Shown here: one piece after another, positions 8,191 to 17,098 of the stretch | How positions within the stretch are numbered: the stretch's first letter is position 1 | Layout of the letters: the number at the start of each line of letters is the position of its first letter | NCBI RefSeq assembly: GCF_021483235.1 | Contig: NZ_JAKEEC010000009.1 | Coordinates: 1 to 64,000, forward strand | Length of the DNA stretch: 64,000 nt | Direction: 5' to 3' | Source of the DNA: Arthrobacter alkaliphilus | GTDB taxonomy: Bacteria; Actinomycetota; Actinomycetes; Actinomycetales; Micrococcaceae | The notes under the pieces: model-generated | What the model was told of the DNA's origin: nothing | Databases searched by the model: none | The model's input: the letters and a program-made list of their open reading frames with translations, nothing else | Made by a program: the position numbers and the translations under genes

Positions 8191-9076
8191 GGGTCGGCAA
8201 GGGGTCGTGCCGGATCTGGGCGCCGACGGCGAACGCCCGCACCTTGGCGTCGTTCCAGACATGCGCGGGCACGGCCCCGCCGAGGAGCTTCCGAGCAAGT
8301 TGGGGGTCATCGCCGAACGGCTCGTGGCTGCCCGCCATGATCATGTTCCCGTACCGCCGGCCCTTGAGCATCGCGGGGTCGGCAATGATCATGGTGTGCG
8401 CGAAGGTGTCTGCGATGGTTGCGGCATCTTCGCGGGCGTTCTTGAGGTCAGGCGCATCTCCGGAATTGACCACGTAGAGGCCGCCTGGCGCGAGCACTTT
8501 CGACGCGTGCTCGTTGAATTCGCGGGTTGTGAGCGCTCTCGGGGTGAGGGCGCCGGAAAAGACGTCCCGGATGATGAGGTCGCGGGTGCCGGGAGTCAGG
8601 GTCTCGGTGACCGCCCTCGCTTCGCCCACCCGGATCCGAAGCAGCGGGGCCTTGGGAAGGTCGAACCAGCCGCGCACGTATTCGGCCAGCTTCCCGTCGA
8701 GCTCCACCACCACTTGCCGTGCATCCGGGTAAGCGGCGTGGAAGTACCTGGCAAGGGAACATGCTCCGCCGCCGAGATGCAAGGCACGCAACTTCGGCCT
8801 GGACGAGGGCGGCCACTTGGATTCCACCAGGGCCGCAATCCAGCGCATGTACTCGAAGTCCAGGAACAGCGGCTCTGCCACATCGATGTGCGAGCTCATG
8901 ACGCCGTTGATCTTCAGGAGCCAACCGTTGGAGTTGTCCGGGTCGGCAACGAGTTCGCAATCGCCCGTGTCGATGTAGTAGACGCCCTCCACGGGACCGT
9001 TCGGCCTTGTGCCCGCGGGAACTTCGATGACCCCGGCAGCCTGCCAGGGGTCCCTGCCCTTGCCACGCTTCGCCAC
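8174..9076 (-). CDS. Spermidine synthase-like methyltransferase-fold protein
   Basis: 300 residues. The SAM/dcSAM-binding core is visible: LHLGGGACSLARYF (nucleotide loop), VVVELDGKLAEY, and DLIIRDVFSGALTPRALTT (the catalytic-loop region of the PABS family). Actinobacterial members of this stand-alone family rarely make spermidine, so the true product is uncertain. The GTG start is chosen because GGAAGAGG stands eight bases upstream; a TTG ten codons earlier is an alternative. The last codons and stop lie inside the palindromic element at 8129-8190. Confidence 0.75.
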   Translation of the reverse strand: MAKRGKGRDPWQAAGVIEVPAGTRPNGPVEGVYYIDTGDCELVADPDNSNGWLLKINGVMSSHIDVAEPLFLDFEYMRWIAALVESKWPPSSRPKLRALHLGGGACSLARYFHAAYPDARQVVVELDGKLAEYVRGWFDLPKAPLLRIRVGEARAVTETLTPGTRDLIIRDVFSGALTPRALTTREFNEHASKVLAPGGLYVVNSGDAPDLKNAREDAATIADTFAHTMIIADPAMLKGRRYGNMIMAGSHEPFGDDPQLARKLLGGAVPAHVWNDAKVRAFAVGAQIRHDPLPTPSTAP

Positions 9077-9132
9077 TACAGCCGCCCTCTTCCGGTCATG
9101 CTTCAACCCTAGTTGACGCCGCGGCCTTGCGG

Positions 9133-9369
9133 TCAGCCCCCGACGGCGGCACGCACCATCCGGATTTCCGGCAGCTCGTGCCACTCCGGCGGCAAAAGCT
9201 CGCGTGTTCCGTCCGGCCGGAAGCCGTTCTTGCGGTAGAAAGCCTGGGCACGCGGATTGTCTTCAAGCACCCAAAGAAAGGCGGCAGAGTTGCCGATCAC
9301 GGCGTCGACCAATGCTTGGCCGACACCCAAACCGTGCACGCGGCGCAAGGTGTAGAGCACCTGCGTCAC
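9133..9369 (-). pseudogene. GNAT acetyltransferase remnant (C-terminal half)
   Basis: About 78 residues that match the second half of a GNAT domain: the acetyl-CoA loop (HGLGVGQALVDAVIG) followed by the typical WVLEDNPRAQAFYRKNGF strand-helix end. The first ~85 residues of a normal GNAT protein are missing, and the homology begins precisely where the upstream O-methyltransferase gene ends. An ATG exists 30 bases earlier inside that neighbouring gene, but the product could not fold as a full acetyltransferase. Read as a deletion remnant. Confidence 0.65.
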
Positions 9370-10049
9370 ACCACCCGCGCTATCGCGAACCCGTCCCATC
9401 CCTTGGATCCAACCGTTTGGATGGCCGTTGCGTCGAGTCGTGGGTCGTTGCCCATCATCTCCAATGCCCCCACGATCCCCGGAGCGTTCACCTCGTCCAT
9501 GGATGGATCCAGGATGGCGCCCTCCCAGATGACGTTGTCCATCACGATCACCGTACCCGGCCTCCCAAGCCGAATGGCCCAGGCCAGATAGTTGGAATCG
9601 TTCTCCTTGTCGGCGTCGATGAAGACGAAGTCGAACGGGCCGTCGCGCGTGGGGTCGTCGGCCAGCGCCGAAAGTGTCTCCAGCGCGGGGCCGATCCGGA
9701 TGTCCACTTTGTGCCCGATCCCTGCCATGTCGACGTTCGCCCGGGCCATTTCAGCGTGTTTCGGGAGGTATTCGCACGTGACCAGCTGGCCGTCGTCGGG
9801 CAGTCCCTGGGCCATCCAGATCGCGCTGAAGCCGGCCAAGGTACCGATTTCCAGTACGCGCCGCGCACCCGATAGCTGCACCAGCATCTTGAGCAGCTTG
9901 CCGGCGTTGGGCGCCACTTCGATGGGCGGCATCCCGGCGTCGAGGGCGGTCTGCACGGCGTGATTGAGCGCGGCGTCCGGGCGCACGACGGCGGTGGACA
10001 GGTAATCCTCGACGGCCACCCAGCCGGGCTGGGCCTTGTGTTCAAACAT
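9366..10049 (-). CDS. SAM-dependent O-methyltransferase (COMT/CCoAMT type)
   Basis: 227 residues. Class I methyltransferase of the caffeoyl-CoA OMT-like family: VLEIGTLAGFSAIWMAQGL (SAM motif I), CEYLPKHAEMAR (acidic residue binding ribose), FDFVFIDADKEN (metal/substrate Asp) and VIVMDNVIWEG. Cytosolic. Substrate unknown; relatives methylate small catechols or remain uncharacterised. The ATG lacks a clear ribosome site, but the protein begins here in relatives. Its end abuts the GNAT remnant. Confidence 0.85.
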   Translation of the reverse strand: MFEHKAQPGWVAVEDYLSTAVVRPDAALNHAVQTALDAGMPPIEVAPNAGKLLKMLVQLSGARRVLEIGTLAGFSAIWMAQGLPDDGQLVTCEYLPKHAEMARANVDMAGIGHKVDIRIGPALETLSALADDPTRDGPFDFVFIDADKENDSNYLAWAIRLGRPGTVIVMDNVIWEGAILDPSMDEVNAPGIVGALEMMGNDPRLDATAIQTVGSKGWDGFAIARVV

Positions 10050-10104
10050 GGCCCCAGTCTGGCACCGGAGATGGGAGGAGGGAAGGACCGGCCACTCCCC
10101 TTGG

Positions 10105-11172
10105 TCAGGGGTGCCTGTTCCCGTCCAGGGGGATCGTGTCTGTCGTTGTTTCTTTCGCCAGGGGGTCGAGGGTGCAGTCACTCTTGACGTTGATTCCGCT
10201 CTTTCCTTTGGAGGGTGAAAATACAACTCGCGTGCCTAAAGGAGAGGTGGCGCTGAGATCGATCCGTTGATTTTCACCCGGCCACGGCACTGCCCCTTCG
10301 ATGGTGTAACCGAGGGCTTCCCAGTGGGCTTTCATCGACTCGACCGCAGCCTTTGGATCACTGACAGGGCCGCCTTCAATATTTGTGTAGTACTGATTTC
10401 CGTCTTCCCGGGCTTTGACGCCGCAAGCGGGGGCGTTGTAGCCCGCGACATGCTGGCGGTTCCATCGCGGGAATGTTGTTCCGGAATGTTGGACGGCGTC
10501 GTCGATGGTGTTGAGGAAATCAGTGAAGACGTCCTTGGCCGGCCGGGTGCCCGTCGAAAGGTTTGGGGCGCCGGTAGTGCTCATGGGTCCTCCTCCGCCC
10601 GTTCCACCCAGAGGGACTGTCTCAGTAGTTGTCTCTCTCGCCAGGGGGTCGCGGGTGCAGTCACTCTTGACGTTGATTGTCGAGCCATTGGTAGACGCTC
10701 CGAAAACAATTCGGACGCCGGCCGGTGTCGTTGCACTCAAGTCGATGGCTCCAGCGGGACCCGGCCAGGGCACTGCCCCTTCGACGGTGTAACCGAGGGC
10801 TTGCCAGTGGGCTTTCATCGACTCGACCGCAGCCTTTGGATCGCTGACAGGGCCGCCCTCTCCCACCACGGCGTAGCGGTGGCCGTCCTCCTTCGACTTG
10901 ATCGCGCACGATTCCGTGCTGTAGCCCGCAGTCCTTTTCCGGTCCCACCCGGGGAACGTTGTTCCGGAATTTTGGACGGCGTCGTCGATGGTGTTGAGGA
11001 AATCAGTGAAGACGTCCTTGGCCGATCGGGTGCCGTCGAAGGGGGCGGTGGTAGTGTTCATAGGTCCTCGTCCGGACTGGGTGGCAGCGGGCGCGCAGCC
11101 GGCCAATGCCACGGCCGATGCGACGGCGAACAAGGCAAGCAGGTGGCATGCGGATCGGGTGGGGCGAGTCAT
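10105..11172 (-). CDS. Lipoprotein with two tandem copies of an unknown domain
   Basis: 355 residues. Signal peptide with a lipobox LAGC at about residues 22-25, so membrane-anchored by a lipidated cysteine. The mature part is a head-to-tail duplication: each half contains KDVFTDFLNTIDDAVQ, GGPVSDPKAAVESMKAHW, LGYTxEGAVPWPG and INVKSDCTxDPLA. The repeat period is 161 codons (483 bp, measured from 10495 and 10978). The first copy ends in a Gly-rich linker. Each copy holds two conserved cysteines. Family not recognised. AAAGG precedes the ATG. Confidence 0.75.
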   Translation of the reverse strand: MTRPTRSACHLLALFAVASAVALAGCAPAATQSGRGPMNTTTAPFDGTRSAKDVFTDFLNTIDDAVQNSGTTFPGWDRKRTAGYSTESCAIKSKEDGHRYAVVGEGGPVSDPKAAVESMKAHWQALGYTVEGAVPWPGPAGAIDLSATTPAGVRIVFGASTNGSTINVKSDCTRDPLARETTTETVPLGGTGGGGPMSTTGAPNLSTGTRPAKDVFTDFLNTIDDAVQHSGTTFPRWNRQHVAGYNAPACGVKAREDGNQYYTNIEGGPVSDPKAAVESMKAHWEALGYTIEGAVPWPGENQRIDLSATSPLGTRVVFSPSKGKSGINVKSDCTLDPLAKETTTDTIPLDGNRHP

Positions 11173-11463
11173 GATGGTCAAGCCTTTGGTCAGGGTTGCG
11201 GACCTGCACAGCCTCCACGGGCCACGAGCCGCCAATGACCGGCATCGCCCGCTCGACAGCGCGCCGCGGTCCGGTGCCGGAAAAACGTTCAGTGCCGGAA
11301 ACCAATTACTAAATCGACTTTACAAAGATGCCGAACGAACCGCAACCCCACCCAACTCCCCGGTCCAAAAACCGCTCGTAGTTGCCCCGTGCGCTTGCGG
11401 ATCCGTCGTTTGGAATCGCATCGCGCTCTACCACCCGCACGTGTTACATGAAACAATGGGATT

Positions 11464-11670
11464 ATGGGTGTGAAGGATCGAGTCAGTGAGCACAGGCGCC
11501 GGATGCGCGAAGCAGGCTTCCGGCCGATTCAGGTGTGGGTCCCGGACACCCGCTCCAAGTCCTTCGCCGAGGAGGCGAAGCGGCAGAGCGCCATTGTGGC
11601 GGAGTCCGACCGGCACGAGGACATTCACGAGTGGATCGACACGGTTTCCGTGTCCTGGGACGAGGAGTGA
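11464..11670 (+). CDS. mazE: Antitoxin of MazE type
   Basis: 68 residues, highly charged: an N-terminal basic half (VSEHRRRMREAGFRPIQVWVPDTR) and an acidic C-terminal tail ending WDEE that would wrap the toxin. This is the pattern of the antitoxin MazE-like family that pairs with PemK/MazF toxins in actinobacteria. The last four bases overlap the toxin start (GTGA), the usual coupling in toxin-antitoxin pairs. The 290-nt upstream gap holds no other gene that I can see. Confidence 0.75.
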   Translation: MGVKDRVSEHRRRMREAGFRPIQVWVPDTRSKSFAEEAKRQSAIVAESDRHEDIHEWIDTVSVSWDEE

Positions 11671-11987
11671 GGGGCGAGATCTGGACGGTGGCTGGCGGGG
11701 GATACGCCTCCAAGCCCCGACCGGCGCTGGTCATCCAGGATGACCGGTTCGAGGACGTGGGCTCCGTGACGGTAATCCCGCTGACCTCCACCCTAAAAGA
11801 CGCACCGCTGCTGCGGATCCCGGTGGAGCCCTCCACCCGGACGGGCCTGACGCAGAAAAGCCATCTCATGATCGACAAGCTGACTACCGTGCCCCTGGCC
11901 AACGCTCACAAGCGGTTGGGGCACCTGACGGCAACGGAACTGGTCGCAGTGGAGCGGGCACTGCTGGTCTTCCTTGGCATTGCCTGA
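11667..11987 (+). CDS. mazF: MazF/PemK-family endoribonuclease toxin
   Basis: 106 residues starting at the GTG that overlaps the mazE stop. Family features: RGEIWTV at the N-terminus, KPRPALVIQDD (substrate-loop strand), VTVIPLTST, and SHLMIDKLTTVP with the conserved lysine. Toxins of this family cut mRNA at short specific sequences. No third gene or mobile-element trace accompanies the pair, so it looks like a solitary chromosomal module. Confidence 0.85.
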   Translation: MRGEIWTVAGGGYASKPRPALVIQDDRFEDVGSVTVIPLTSTLKDAPLLRIPVEPSTRTGLTQKSHLMIDKLTTVPLANAHKRLGHLTATELVAVERALLVFLGIA

Positions 11988-12067
11988 CCGACATCTCCGC
12001 ACGGCGCGGCGCGCCCGAGCCATGAACCGCAACCCCGTCCAGCTCCCCAAGCACGCCAGGAAGCGGC

Positions 12068-12394
12068 CTACCCCTCGTTGATCGCACGCTCCAGTCGCTC
12101 GACCTTGCCCGTGATCTCGCCCGTATAGCCCGGCCGGATATCCGCCTTGATCACCAGGGAAACGCGGCTTCCATACTTGCCCACCGCCTCGGTAGCGCGC
12201 TTCACGACGTCGAACACCTCATCCCACTCACCCTCGATGGTGGTGAACATGGAGTCCGTCTGGTTGGGGAGCCCGGATTCGCGGACGATTTTCACTGCCT
12301 CGGCAACGGCGTCGTGCACTGAACCGTCAGCGGAGGCGGATACGGCGCCAGCAGCGGGCTGGCCGGACGGGGCGACTGAGAAGGCAAGCAACAT
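12068..12394 (-). CDS. Thiamine-binding protein, MTH1187/YkoF-like
   Basis: 108 residues, family length. The ferredoxin-like fold of MTH1187 proteins is recognisable: LLAFSVAPSG at the N-terminus, SVHDAVAEAVKIVRESGL, and the diagnostic TTIEGEWDEVFDVVKRATEAV. Members bind thiamine or a related ligand in the cytosol; the physiological role is poorly known. Divergent from the TetR-family gene across a 70-nt spacer. Confidence 0.8.
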   Translation of the reverse strand: MLLAFSVAPSGQPAAGAVSASADGSVHDAVAEAVKIVRESGLPNQTDSMFTTIEGEWDEVFDVVKRATEAVGKYGSRVSLVIKADIRPGYTGEITGKVERLERAINEG

Positions 12395-12464
12395 GAATTC
12401 AGTCTTTCACGCGCAAGAATGTCACAAAAGTGATTGGAGCCCCTCCGTTGCTACTCTGAGCAGC

Positions 12465-13085
12465 ATGGACCGGCCTTTGGAACGCAAGCCACTGAGAGCT
12501 GACGCTGCGCGCAATGTCGACAAGATCATCACGGCAGCCCGCCAGTGCTTCCGCGAGCTGGGTCCGGAGGTACCGCTGCAGACCATCGCCACCACCGCAG
12601 GTGTTGGCCCCGCTACCCTGTTCCGCAACTTCGCAGACAAGGAACAGCTCGTCCTGGCCGCCCTGTCGCGGCAACTCAGGCTTCATGTGGACCCGGTCGT
12701 GGAAGATGCCCTCGCGGGCATGGATGCCGCCATCGGACTCATCAACGTGATCGACGCCGTGATGCAGGTTGCCAGCGAAGACGCCAACCTGCTGGGCGCC
12801 GTCGCCGGCCGCCGCGGACTCTTGGTGGGCATCACGGGCGGCTTGATCGATTCCATGGGCGAACTGCTTCGCCGCGGCCAGGGCCAGGGTTCGCTGCGCC
12901 GGGACATCTCCATCGAGGACATGGTGCGCCTTGTTGCCATGCTGATCGGCGCCGTCGACACCATGGAACCGGGGTCGCGCGCTTGGGAACGGCCGGTTGC
13001 GTTGCTTGAGGACGCCATCCGCACCGAACGCCCGTCCCGCCCCCTGCCCCAGCAGACCCCCATCCCCGGGATGGCTTTCCAGTAA
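12465..13085 (+). CDS. TetR-family transcriptional regulator
   Basis: 206 residues. N-terminal HTH at residues ~14-60 (NVDKIITAARQCFRELG ... TTAGVGPATLFRNFADKEQLV) and an all-helical ligand domain. The frame is open further upstream, but this ATG sits seven bases after a TACTCT box (12452-12457) with no Shine-Dalgarno, again the leaderless pattern. Divergent from the thiamine-binding protein gene, which it may control. No ligand can be inferred. Confidence 0.8.
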   Translation: MDRPLERKPLRADAARNVDKIITAARQCFRELGPEVPLQTIATTAGVGPATLFRNFADKEQLVLAALSRQLRLHVDPVVEDALAGMDAAIGLINVIDAVMQVASEDANLLGAVAGRRGLLVGITGGLIDSMGELLRRGQGQGSLRRDISIEDMVRLVAMLIGAVDTMEPGSRAWERPVALLEDAIRTERPSRPLPQQTPIPGMAFQ

Positions 13086-13139
13086 CCAGCGCACGACGGC
13101 GGCACTCACCGCGGCGACCGCCGTAACCGCGCGCCGTGG

Positions 13140-13451
13140 TCAGCGCCAGCCGAGCAACCGCAGGCCGGCGGCCGCCGCCGATCCGACGATCACCACCACA
13201 AGGAACGGGGCGCGGAGCCAGAGCGCGACGGCCCCCGCCGCCAGCGCACCGAGCCGGGCGTCGAAGGCCAGGGATTGGCCGGATGCCACCGCGTTGACCA
13301 CGGTCAGGGACGCCAGCAGGCCGATGGTCATGGTTCCCGCGACCCGCATCATCCGGGGACTCCGCAGCAGTTTCGCCGGCACGAAATAGCCCGAAAGTTT
13401 CGTGAGGTACGCCAGCCCGCAGGCGAGGAGGATCCAGAGCCAAAGGTTCAT
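13140..13451 (-). CDS. azlD: AzlD-family branched-chain amino acid exporter subunit
   Basis: 103 residues with three to four membrane segments; the FVPAKLLRSPRMMRVAGTM and LASLTVVNAV stretches are characteristic of AzlD. It forms the small subunit of the two-component AzlCD exporter for branched-chain amino acids. The ATG overlaps the azlC stop by four bases (ATGA). Confidence 0.85.
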   Translation of the reverse strand: MNLWLWILLACGLAYLTKLSGYFVPAKLLRSPRMMRVAGTMTIGLLASLTVVNAVASGQSLAFDARLGALAAGAVALWLRAPFLVVVIVGSAAAAGLRLLGWR

Positions 13452-14200
13452 TCGGCGCTCCATTCGCGAGCGGCGGCGTCAGCGCTTGAATGGCCTTGCG
13501 GATAGGGGTCGACGTCCGGCTCCATGCCTTCGTCGCTGCGTGCGTGGCTGAACCAGCCGATGGCCCCGGCCACGACTGCGGCCACCAGGATGGGTACGCC
13601 CGCCGGAACGAACGGGACCGCGATGATGGTTGCGAGGGCTGCCGTTGCCGCAATCGCCCAGGGCTCACGGCCCTTGAGCCGCGGCCAAAGCAGACCGAGG
13701 AACGCCGCGACGGCAGCGCCGTCGAGCCCCCACTGTTTGGGATCGCCCAACGCATCGCCGGCCAGCGCGCCGACACCGGTAAAGATGTTCCACAGCACGA
13801 AAATGCCGAGCCCGGCGGTCCAGAAGCCGCGGCGCTGCTCGTCGGAATCGCTTTGGCCCGAGGCGGTGGCCGTTGATTCGTCGATCGTGATGTGGGCTTG
13901 CGGGTACTTGAGCCACCCGACCGGGCGCAGCAGCGCGTTCATCTGCATCCCGTAGATGCCGTTGCGCAAGCCGAGAAGTGCCGCTGCGGTCATGGCCGCA
14001 ATGCCGGAACCGCCGCCGGCAACGACGCCGATGAAGGCGAATTGCGAGCCTCCGCTGAACATGAGCAGGCTGAACGCCATGGTCTGCCAGAAACTGAATC
14101 CGGAGGCTGAGGCCAGCGCACCGAAGGAGATGCCGTAAAGACCGGTTGCGATGCTGATGGAGACGCCCACCTTCACGGCCGGTGATTCGAGGAGTTTCAT
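13448..14200 (-). CDS. azlC: AzlC-family branched-chain amino acid exporter subunit
   Basis: 250 residues, about seven membrane segments. Conserved AzlC features include GLYGISFGALASASGFSF, FSLLMFSGGSQFAFIGV and LGLRNGIYGMQMN. Large subunit of AzlCD. Translation is coupled on both sides: its ATG overlaps the stop of the upstream DoxX-like gene and its stop overlaps the azlD start. The ~45-residue tail after the last helix (SHARSDEGMEPD...) is a charged cytoplasmic extension. Confidence 0.85.
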   Translation of the reverse strand: MKLLESPAVKVGVSISIATGLYGISFGALASASGFSFWQTMAFSLLMFSGGSQFAFIGVVAGGGSGIAAMTAAALLGLRNGIYGMQMNALLRPVGWLKYPQAHITIDESTATASGQSDSDEQRRGFWTAGLGIFVLWNIFTGVGALAGDALGDPKQWGLDGAAVAAFLGLLWPRLKGREPWAIAATAALATIIAVPFVPAGVPILVAAVVAGAIGWFSHARSDEGMEPDVDPYPQGHSSADAAAREWSAE

Positions 14201-14691
14201 GCGGCCCGTTTCGCTCCGCCCAAACTCCACGCCCACAGGATCAAAGGGAGCTGCAGGGGCAGGCGCAGTGTGTGGATCCGGCGTGCTGACGCCGTTCCAC
14301 CCGGAGAATAGGCGCGGCGGAGGGCGTCCACGTGGCCGGCGAGGAATGCGGTGAACATCAGCGTGGTGCCGTGGGCTGCGGCCTTGCGCGTGCCGGGGAT
14401 GAGGAGCCCGACGGCGGCAGCGGCCTCAAGCAGTCCGCTCGCCGCGATCCACTCCTCCCGGGACATGACCGCCAAGGGGCCGTTCGTCGGTGCAGTTACG
14501 TTGGCGCCGTTTTGGCCCGCACCGACTTCGGCCTCGTCCGCCGGGGGATCAATGCGGCATAGATAATCCGGGACCACCGGGGCGTAGAAGTCCGGCTCCT
14601 GGAAGTGCTTCCTGGCGCTGACGAGCAGCAGTGCACTCAGGGCCGCCGCGGAGATTGTCTGGGTTGTCCGGGCCGACCACGAAAAAGGCAT
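14197..14691 (-). CDS. DoxX-like integral membrane protein
   Basis: 164 residues with four hydrophobic stretches; the pattern of ASGLLEAAAAVGLLIPGTRKAAA and TTLMFTAFLAGHVDALRRA fits the small DoxX/DoxD-like membrane family. Function of these proteins is mostly unknown. It is the first gene of a tightly coupled trio with azlC and azlD. The start chosen is the ATG at the N-terminal basic helix; a longer reading frame upstream lacks a hydrophobic start. Confidence 0.6.
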   Translation of the reverse strand: MPFSWSARTTQTISAAALSALLLVSARKHFQEPDFYAPVVPDYLCRIDPPADEAEVGAGQNGANVTAPTNGPLAVMSREEWIAASGLLEAAAAVGLLIPGTRKAAAHGTTLMFTAFLAGHVDALRRAYSPGGTASARRIHTLRLPLQLPLILWAWSLGGAKRAA

Positions 14692-14777
14692 GTATTCATG
14701 CAACCACAGCCCTGCCCGACGAGGTAACCGCGGGACGCCGGCCACAATGCGGGCAAGTCACACTTGGCAGTCGGACC

Positions 14778-15665
14778 TTAAAGCTGGGCCAGGACCTGCG
14801 CCGGTTTGTTGGTGGTGATCTCGTGGATGCCAAGCCCTTGGCACAGGGCGACGTCCTTCTCGGAGTCGACGGTCCAGACCCGGAAACGGCGGCCTGATTC
14901 CAGCCAACGCTGGACGGTGCGGGCATGCTTGCGGACGTAGTCGATGCCCGGGCCGGCCAGTCCGACCTCGCAGTCGTCCAGGATCCGTTCGCCTTCCTGC
15001 TGTGCTGCCTTCATCACGTTGGCCACCGCTCCCCCGGTGAAGACTCCCAAGCCGAGTTCATCGCGGATTTCTTCCACCGTGACGTCGTCGACGAGCTGGC
15101 AAATATGGTCCGCAGGAACGAACTGGAGCAAGTGCTTGACTGAATCCGGGCTGAAACTCATGAAGGAAACCTGGATGTTGTCCAAGGTCGACGTCTCGGC
15201 GTCCCAGCCTTCGTTCCTCAGGATCTCCAGGACGCGGTCCTCTAGCTTGAGCTGGTACGGGCTGGGGTGCTTGAGCTCGATGGCCAGGCCAATCTCCCGG
15301 CCGGCGCCGCGCAGGATCTCCAGCAGCTCAGGAAGTGTCAAGAGCTGCTCCGATTTTGCGCCGAATTGCTCCGGGATCCGGGCGCCCTTCCACGAGGAGA
15401 AATCAAGGTCCCGCAACTCTTTGAGCGTTCTCTCGGCCACCGGCCCGGTGCCGTCCGAGGTGCGGTCCAGGTTCGCGTCGTGGAGCAGGACAACATGCTG
15501 GTCCCGCGTCAGGTGGACGTCGCACTCGACGCCGTCCGCGCCGTCGGCGATTGCCTTCAAGTACGCGGCGCGCGTGTGCTCCGCGAATGCAGCGCTGGCC
15601 CCGCGGTGCGCGTAGACCTTGGGCCGCGGGTTGTAGTCCGAAGGGTTCGCTTCGTCGTTCGTCAT
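14778..15665 (-). CDS. Glycerophosphodiester phosphodiesterase
   Basis: 295 residues. Complete GDPD active site: AHRGASAAFAEHT (residues ~19-31), the metal ligands in GVECDVHLTRD and LLHDANLDRT, later AIELKHP, and the C-terminal VRVWTVD-like strand (RFRVWTVDSEKDV). It hydrolyses glycerophosphodiesters to glycerol-3-phosphate and an alcohol. No signal peptide, so cytosolic. The ATG is shared with the spacer to the divergent DUF445 gene. Family assignment is firm; preferred substrate is not known. Confidence 0.9.
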   Translation of the reverse strand: MTNDEANPSDYNPRPKVYAHRGASAAFAEHTRAAYLKAIADGADGVECDVHLTRDQHVVLLHDANLDRTSDGTGPVAERTLKELRDLDFSSWKGARIPEQFGAKSEQLLTLPELLEILRGAGREIGLAIELKHPSPYQLKLEDRVLEILRNEGWDAETSTLDNIQVSFMSFSPDSVKHLLQFVPADHICQLVDDVTVEEIRDELGLGVFTGGAVANVMKAAQQEGERILDDCEVGLAGPGIDYVRKHARTVQRWLESGRRFRVWTVDSEKDVALCQGLGIHEITTNKPAQVLAQL

Positions 15666-15703
15666 GGGGACACGGTAGCCCACCCGGTCGTCCGCTACGG
15701 GGC

Positions 15704-15709
15704 TACGCT
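15704..15709 (+). promoter_or_regulatory. -10 box of a probable leaderless promoter (DUF445 gene)
   Basis: TACGCT followed by six bases and the ATG of the DUF445 gene, with no ribosome site between. Confidence 0.4.
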
Positions 15710-15715
15710 GGGCAC

Positions 15716-17071
15716 ATGCAGGTGAATTCTGAACAAATCCCGGTGACAAACAGTGGCCGCCCGGAAAACGCAGCTCTGCACGAAGGCGCCGACGCGGGCG
15801 CAACGGCGTTTTCCGGCGTCGGGCAACGGAACGGCGACGCCGAAAAGGCCGCTGCCCTGCGTCGGATGAAGTCGGTGGCGCTGGCGCTCCTGATTGTGAT
15901 GGCAGTGGTTTTCGCTGCCGCGTTTGCACTGCAGAAACAGTATCCGTGGCTGGAGTACGTGCGTGCCGCTGCCGAAGGAGGCATGGTTGGAGCGTTGGCC
16001 GACTGGTTCGCAGTCACCGCCTTGTTCAAATACCCCATGGGCTTGAAAATCCCGCACACGGCCATCATTCCGCGGCGCAAGGACCAGATCGGCGCTTCGC
16101 TCGGGGAATTCGTGGAGACCAACTTCTTGTCGGAGCAAGTGGTCCAGGAGAAGCTCGCGAGCCTGGACATTGCCAGGAAAGCCGGTGCGTGGCTCGCTTC
16201 CCCGGGCGGGCCGGAGCGTGTGGCGAAAGAAGGTTCGGCGCTCATCCGTGGCGCGTTCACCGTGCTGAACGACGACGACGTGCAGGCAGTGATCGAGGGA
16301 ATGGTCCGCAAGCATCTGCTCACTCCGCCGTGGGGACCTCCCGTGGGCCGCATGGCGGAGCGGATCTTTGCCGAAGGGCACCACCATAAGCTGGTTGACA
16401 TGCTGGTTGACCGCGCGGCCGATTGGGTGCAAGCAAACCACACCACGGTGAACCGGCTCGTGTCCGACCGTTCACCGCTCTGGGTTCCATCCTTCGTGGA
16501 CGACATGGTGGGCGACAGGGTCTACCACGAGATCTCCAAGTTCGTCCGGGCGGTGCAGAAGGATCCTCACCATCAGGTACGCCAGTCGATCGACGCCTAC
16601 CTCGCCGACCTCGCCCACGACCTGCAGTACGAACCCGTGATGATCGCCCGGGCTGAGACGATCAAGGCACAGGTCTTGGGAGACCCGGAGGTTCGCGAGC
16701 TCGCCTCACGGGTGTGGGGCACCATCAAGGTCGCGCTCCTCACCGCCGTCGACGATCCCGACAGCGAGCTCACCCAACGTTTCAAGAACGCGGTGTGGGA
16801 CTTCGGAGCGCGGCTGGTCAAAGACGACGAGCTGGCGGGCAAAGTCAATGCCTGGATCGGCGACGCTGCCGGGTACCTCGTCAAAACGTACCGTTCCGAC
16901 ATCGCGGGAGTCATCACAGAGACCGTCGCTCGCTGGGACGCCGAGGAAACCTCGCAAAAGATCGAGCTCCAGGTCGGCAAGGACCTGCAATTCATCCGCA
17001 TCAACGGCACCGTGGTGGGATCGTTGGCCGGCCTCGCGATCTTCACTGTGGCGCACCTCGTGTTTGGCTGA
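15716..17071 (+). CDS. DUF445 family membrane protein
   Basis: 451 residues. A membrane helix at ~52-69 (VALALLIVMAVVFAAAFAL), the DUF445 signature AAEGGMVGALADWFAVTALF immediately after, IIPRRKDQIGASLGEFVETNFL, a long charged helical middle, and a final hydrophobic anchor (VVGSLAGLAIFTVAHLVFG). Members are conserved membrane proteins of unknown function with both ends anchored and a large extramembrane helical domain. The 50-residue polar N-terminus before the first helix is longer than usual. Confidence 0.8.
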   Translation: MQVNSEQIPVTNSGRPENAALHEGADAGATAFSGVGQRNGDAEKAAALRRMKSVALALLIVMAVVFAAAFALQKQYPWLEYVRAAAEGGMVGALADWFAVTALFKYPMGLKIPHTAIIPRRKDQIGASLGEFVETNFLSEQVVQEKLASLDIARKAGAWLASPGGPERVAKEGSALIRGAFTVLNDDDVQAVIEGMVRKHLLTPPWGPPVGRMAERIFAEGHHHKLVDMLVDRAADWVQANHTTVNRLVSDRSPLWVPSFVDDMVGDRVYHEISKFVRAVQKDPHHQVRQSIDAYLADLAHDLQYEPVMIARAETIKAQVLGDPEVRELASRVWGTIKVALLTAVDDPDSELTQRFKNAVWDFGARLVKDDELAGKVNAWIGDAAGYLVKTYRSDIAGVITETVARWDAEETSQKIELQVGKDLQFIRINGTVVGSLAGLAIFTVAHLVFG

Positions 17072-17098
17072 CGCGGGCCTAGTCCGGCACGCCAGCAC

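Noticed and set aside
10267..11238. 323-residue rightward frame opposite the lipoprotein
   Set aside because: Shadow of the duplicated lipoprotein gene; no ribosome site, repeats only mirror the lipoprotein duplication.
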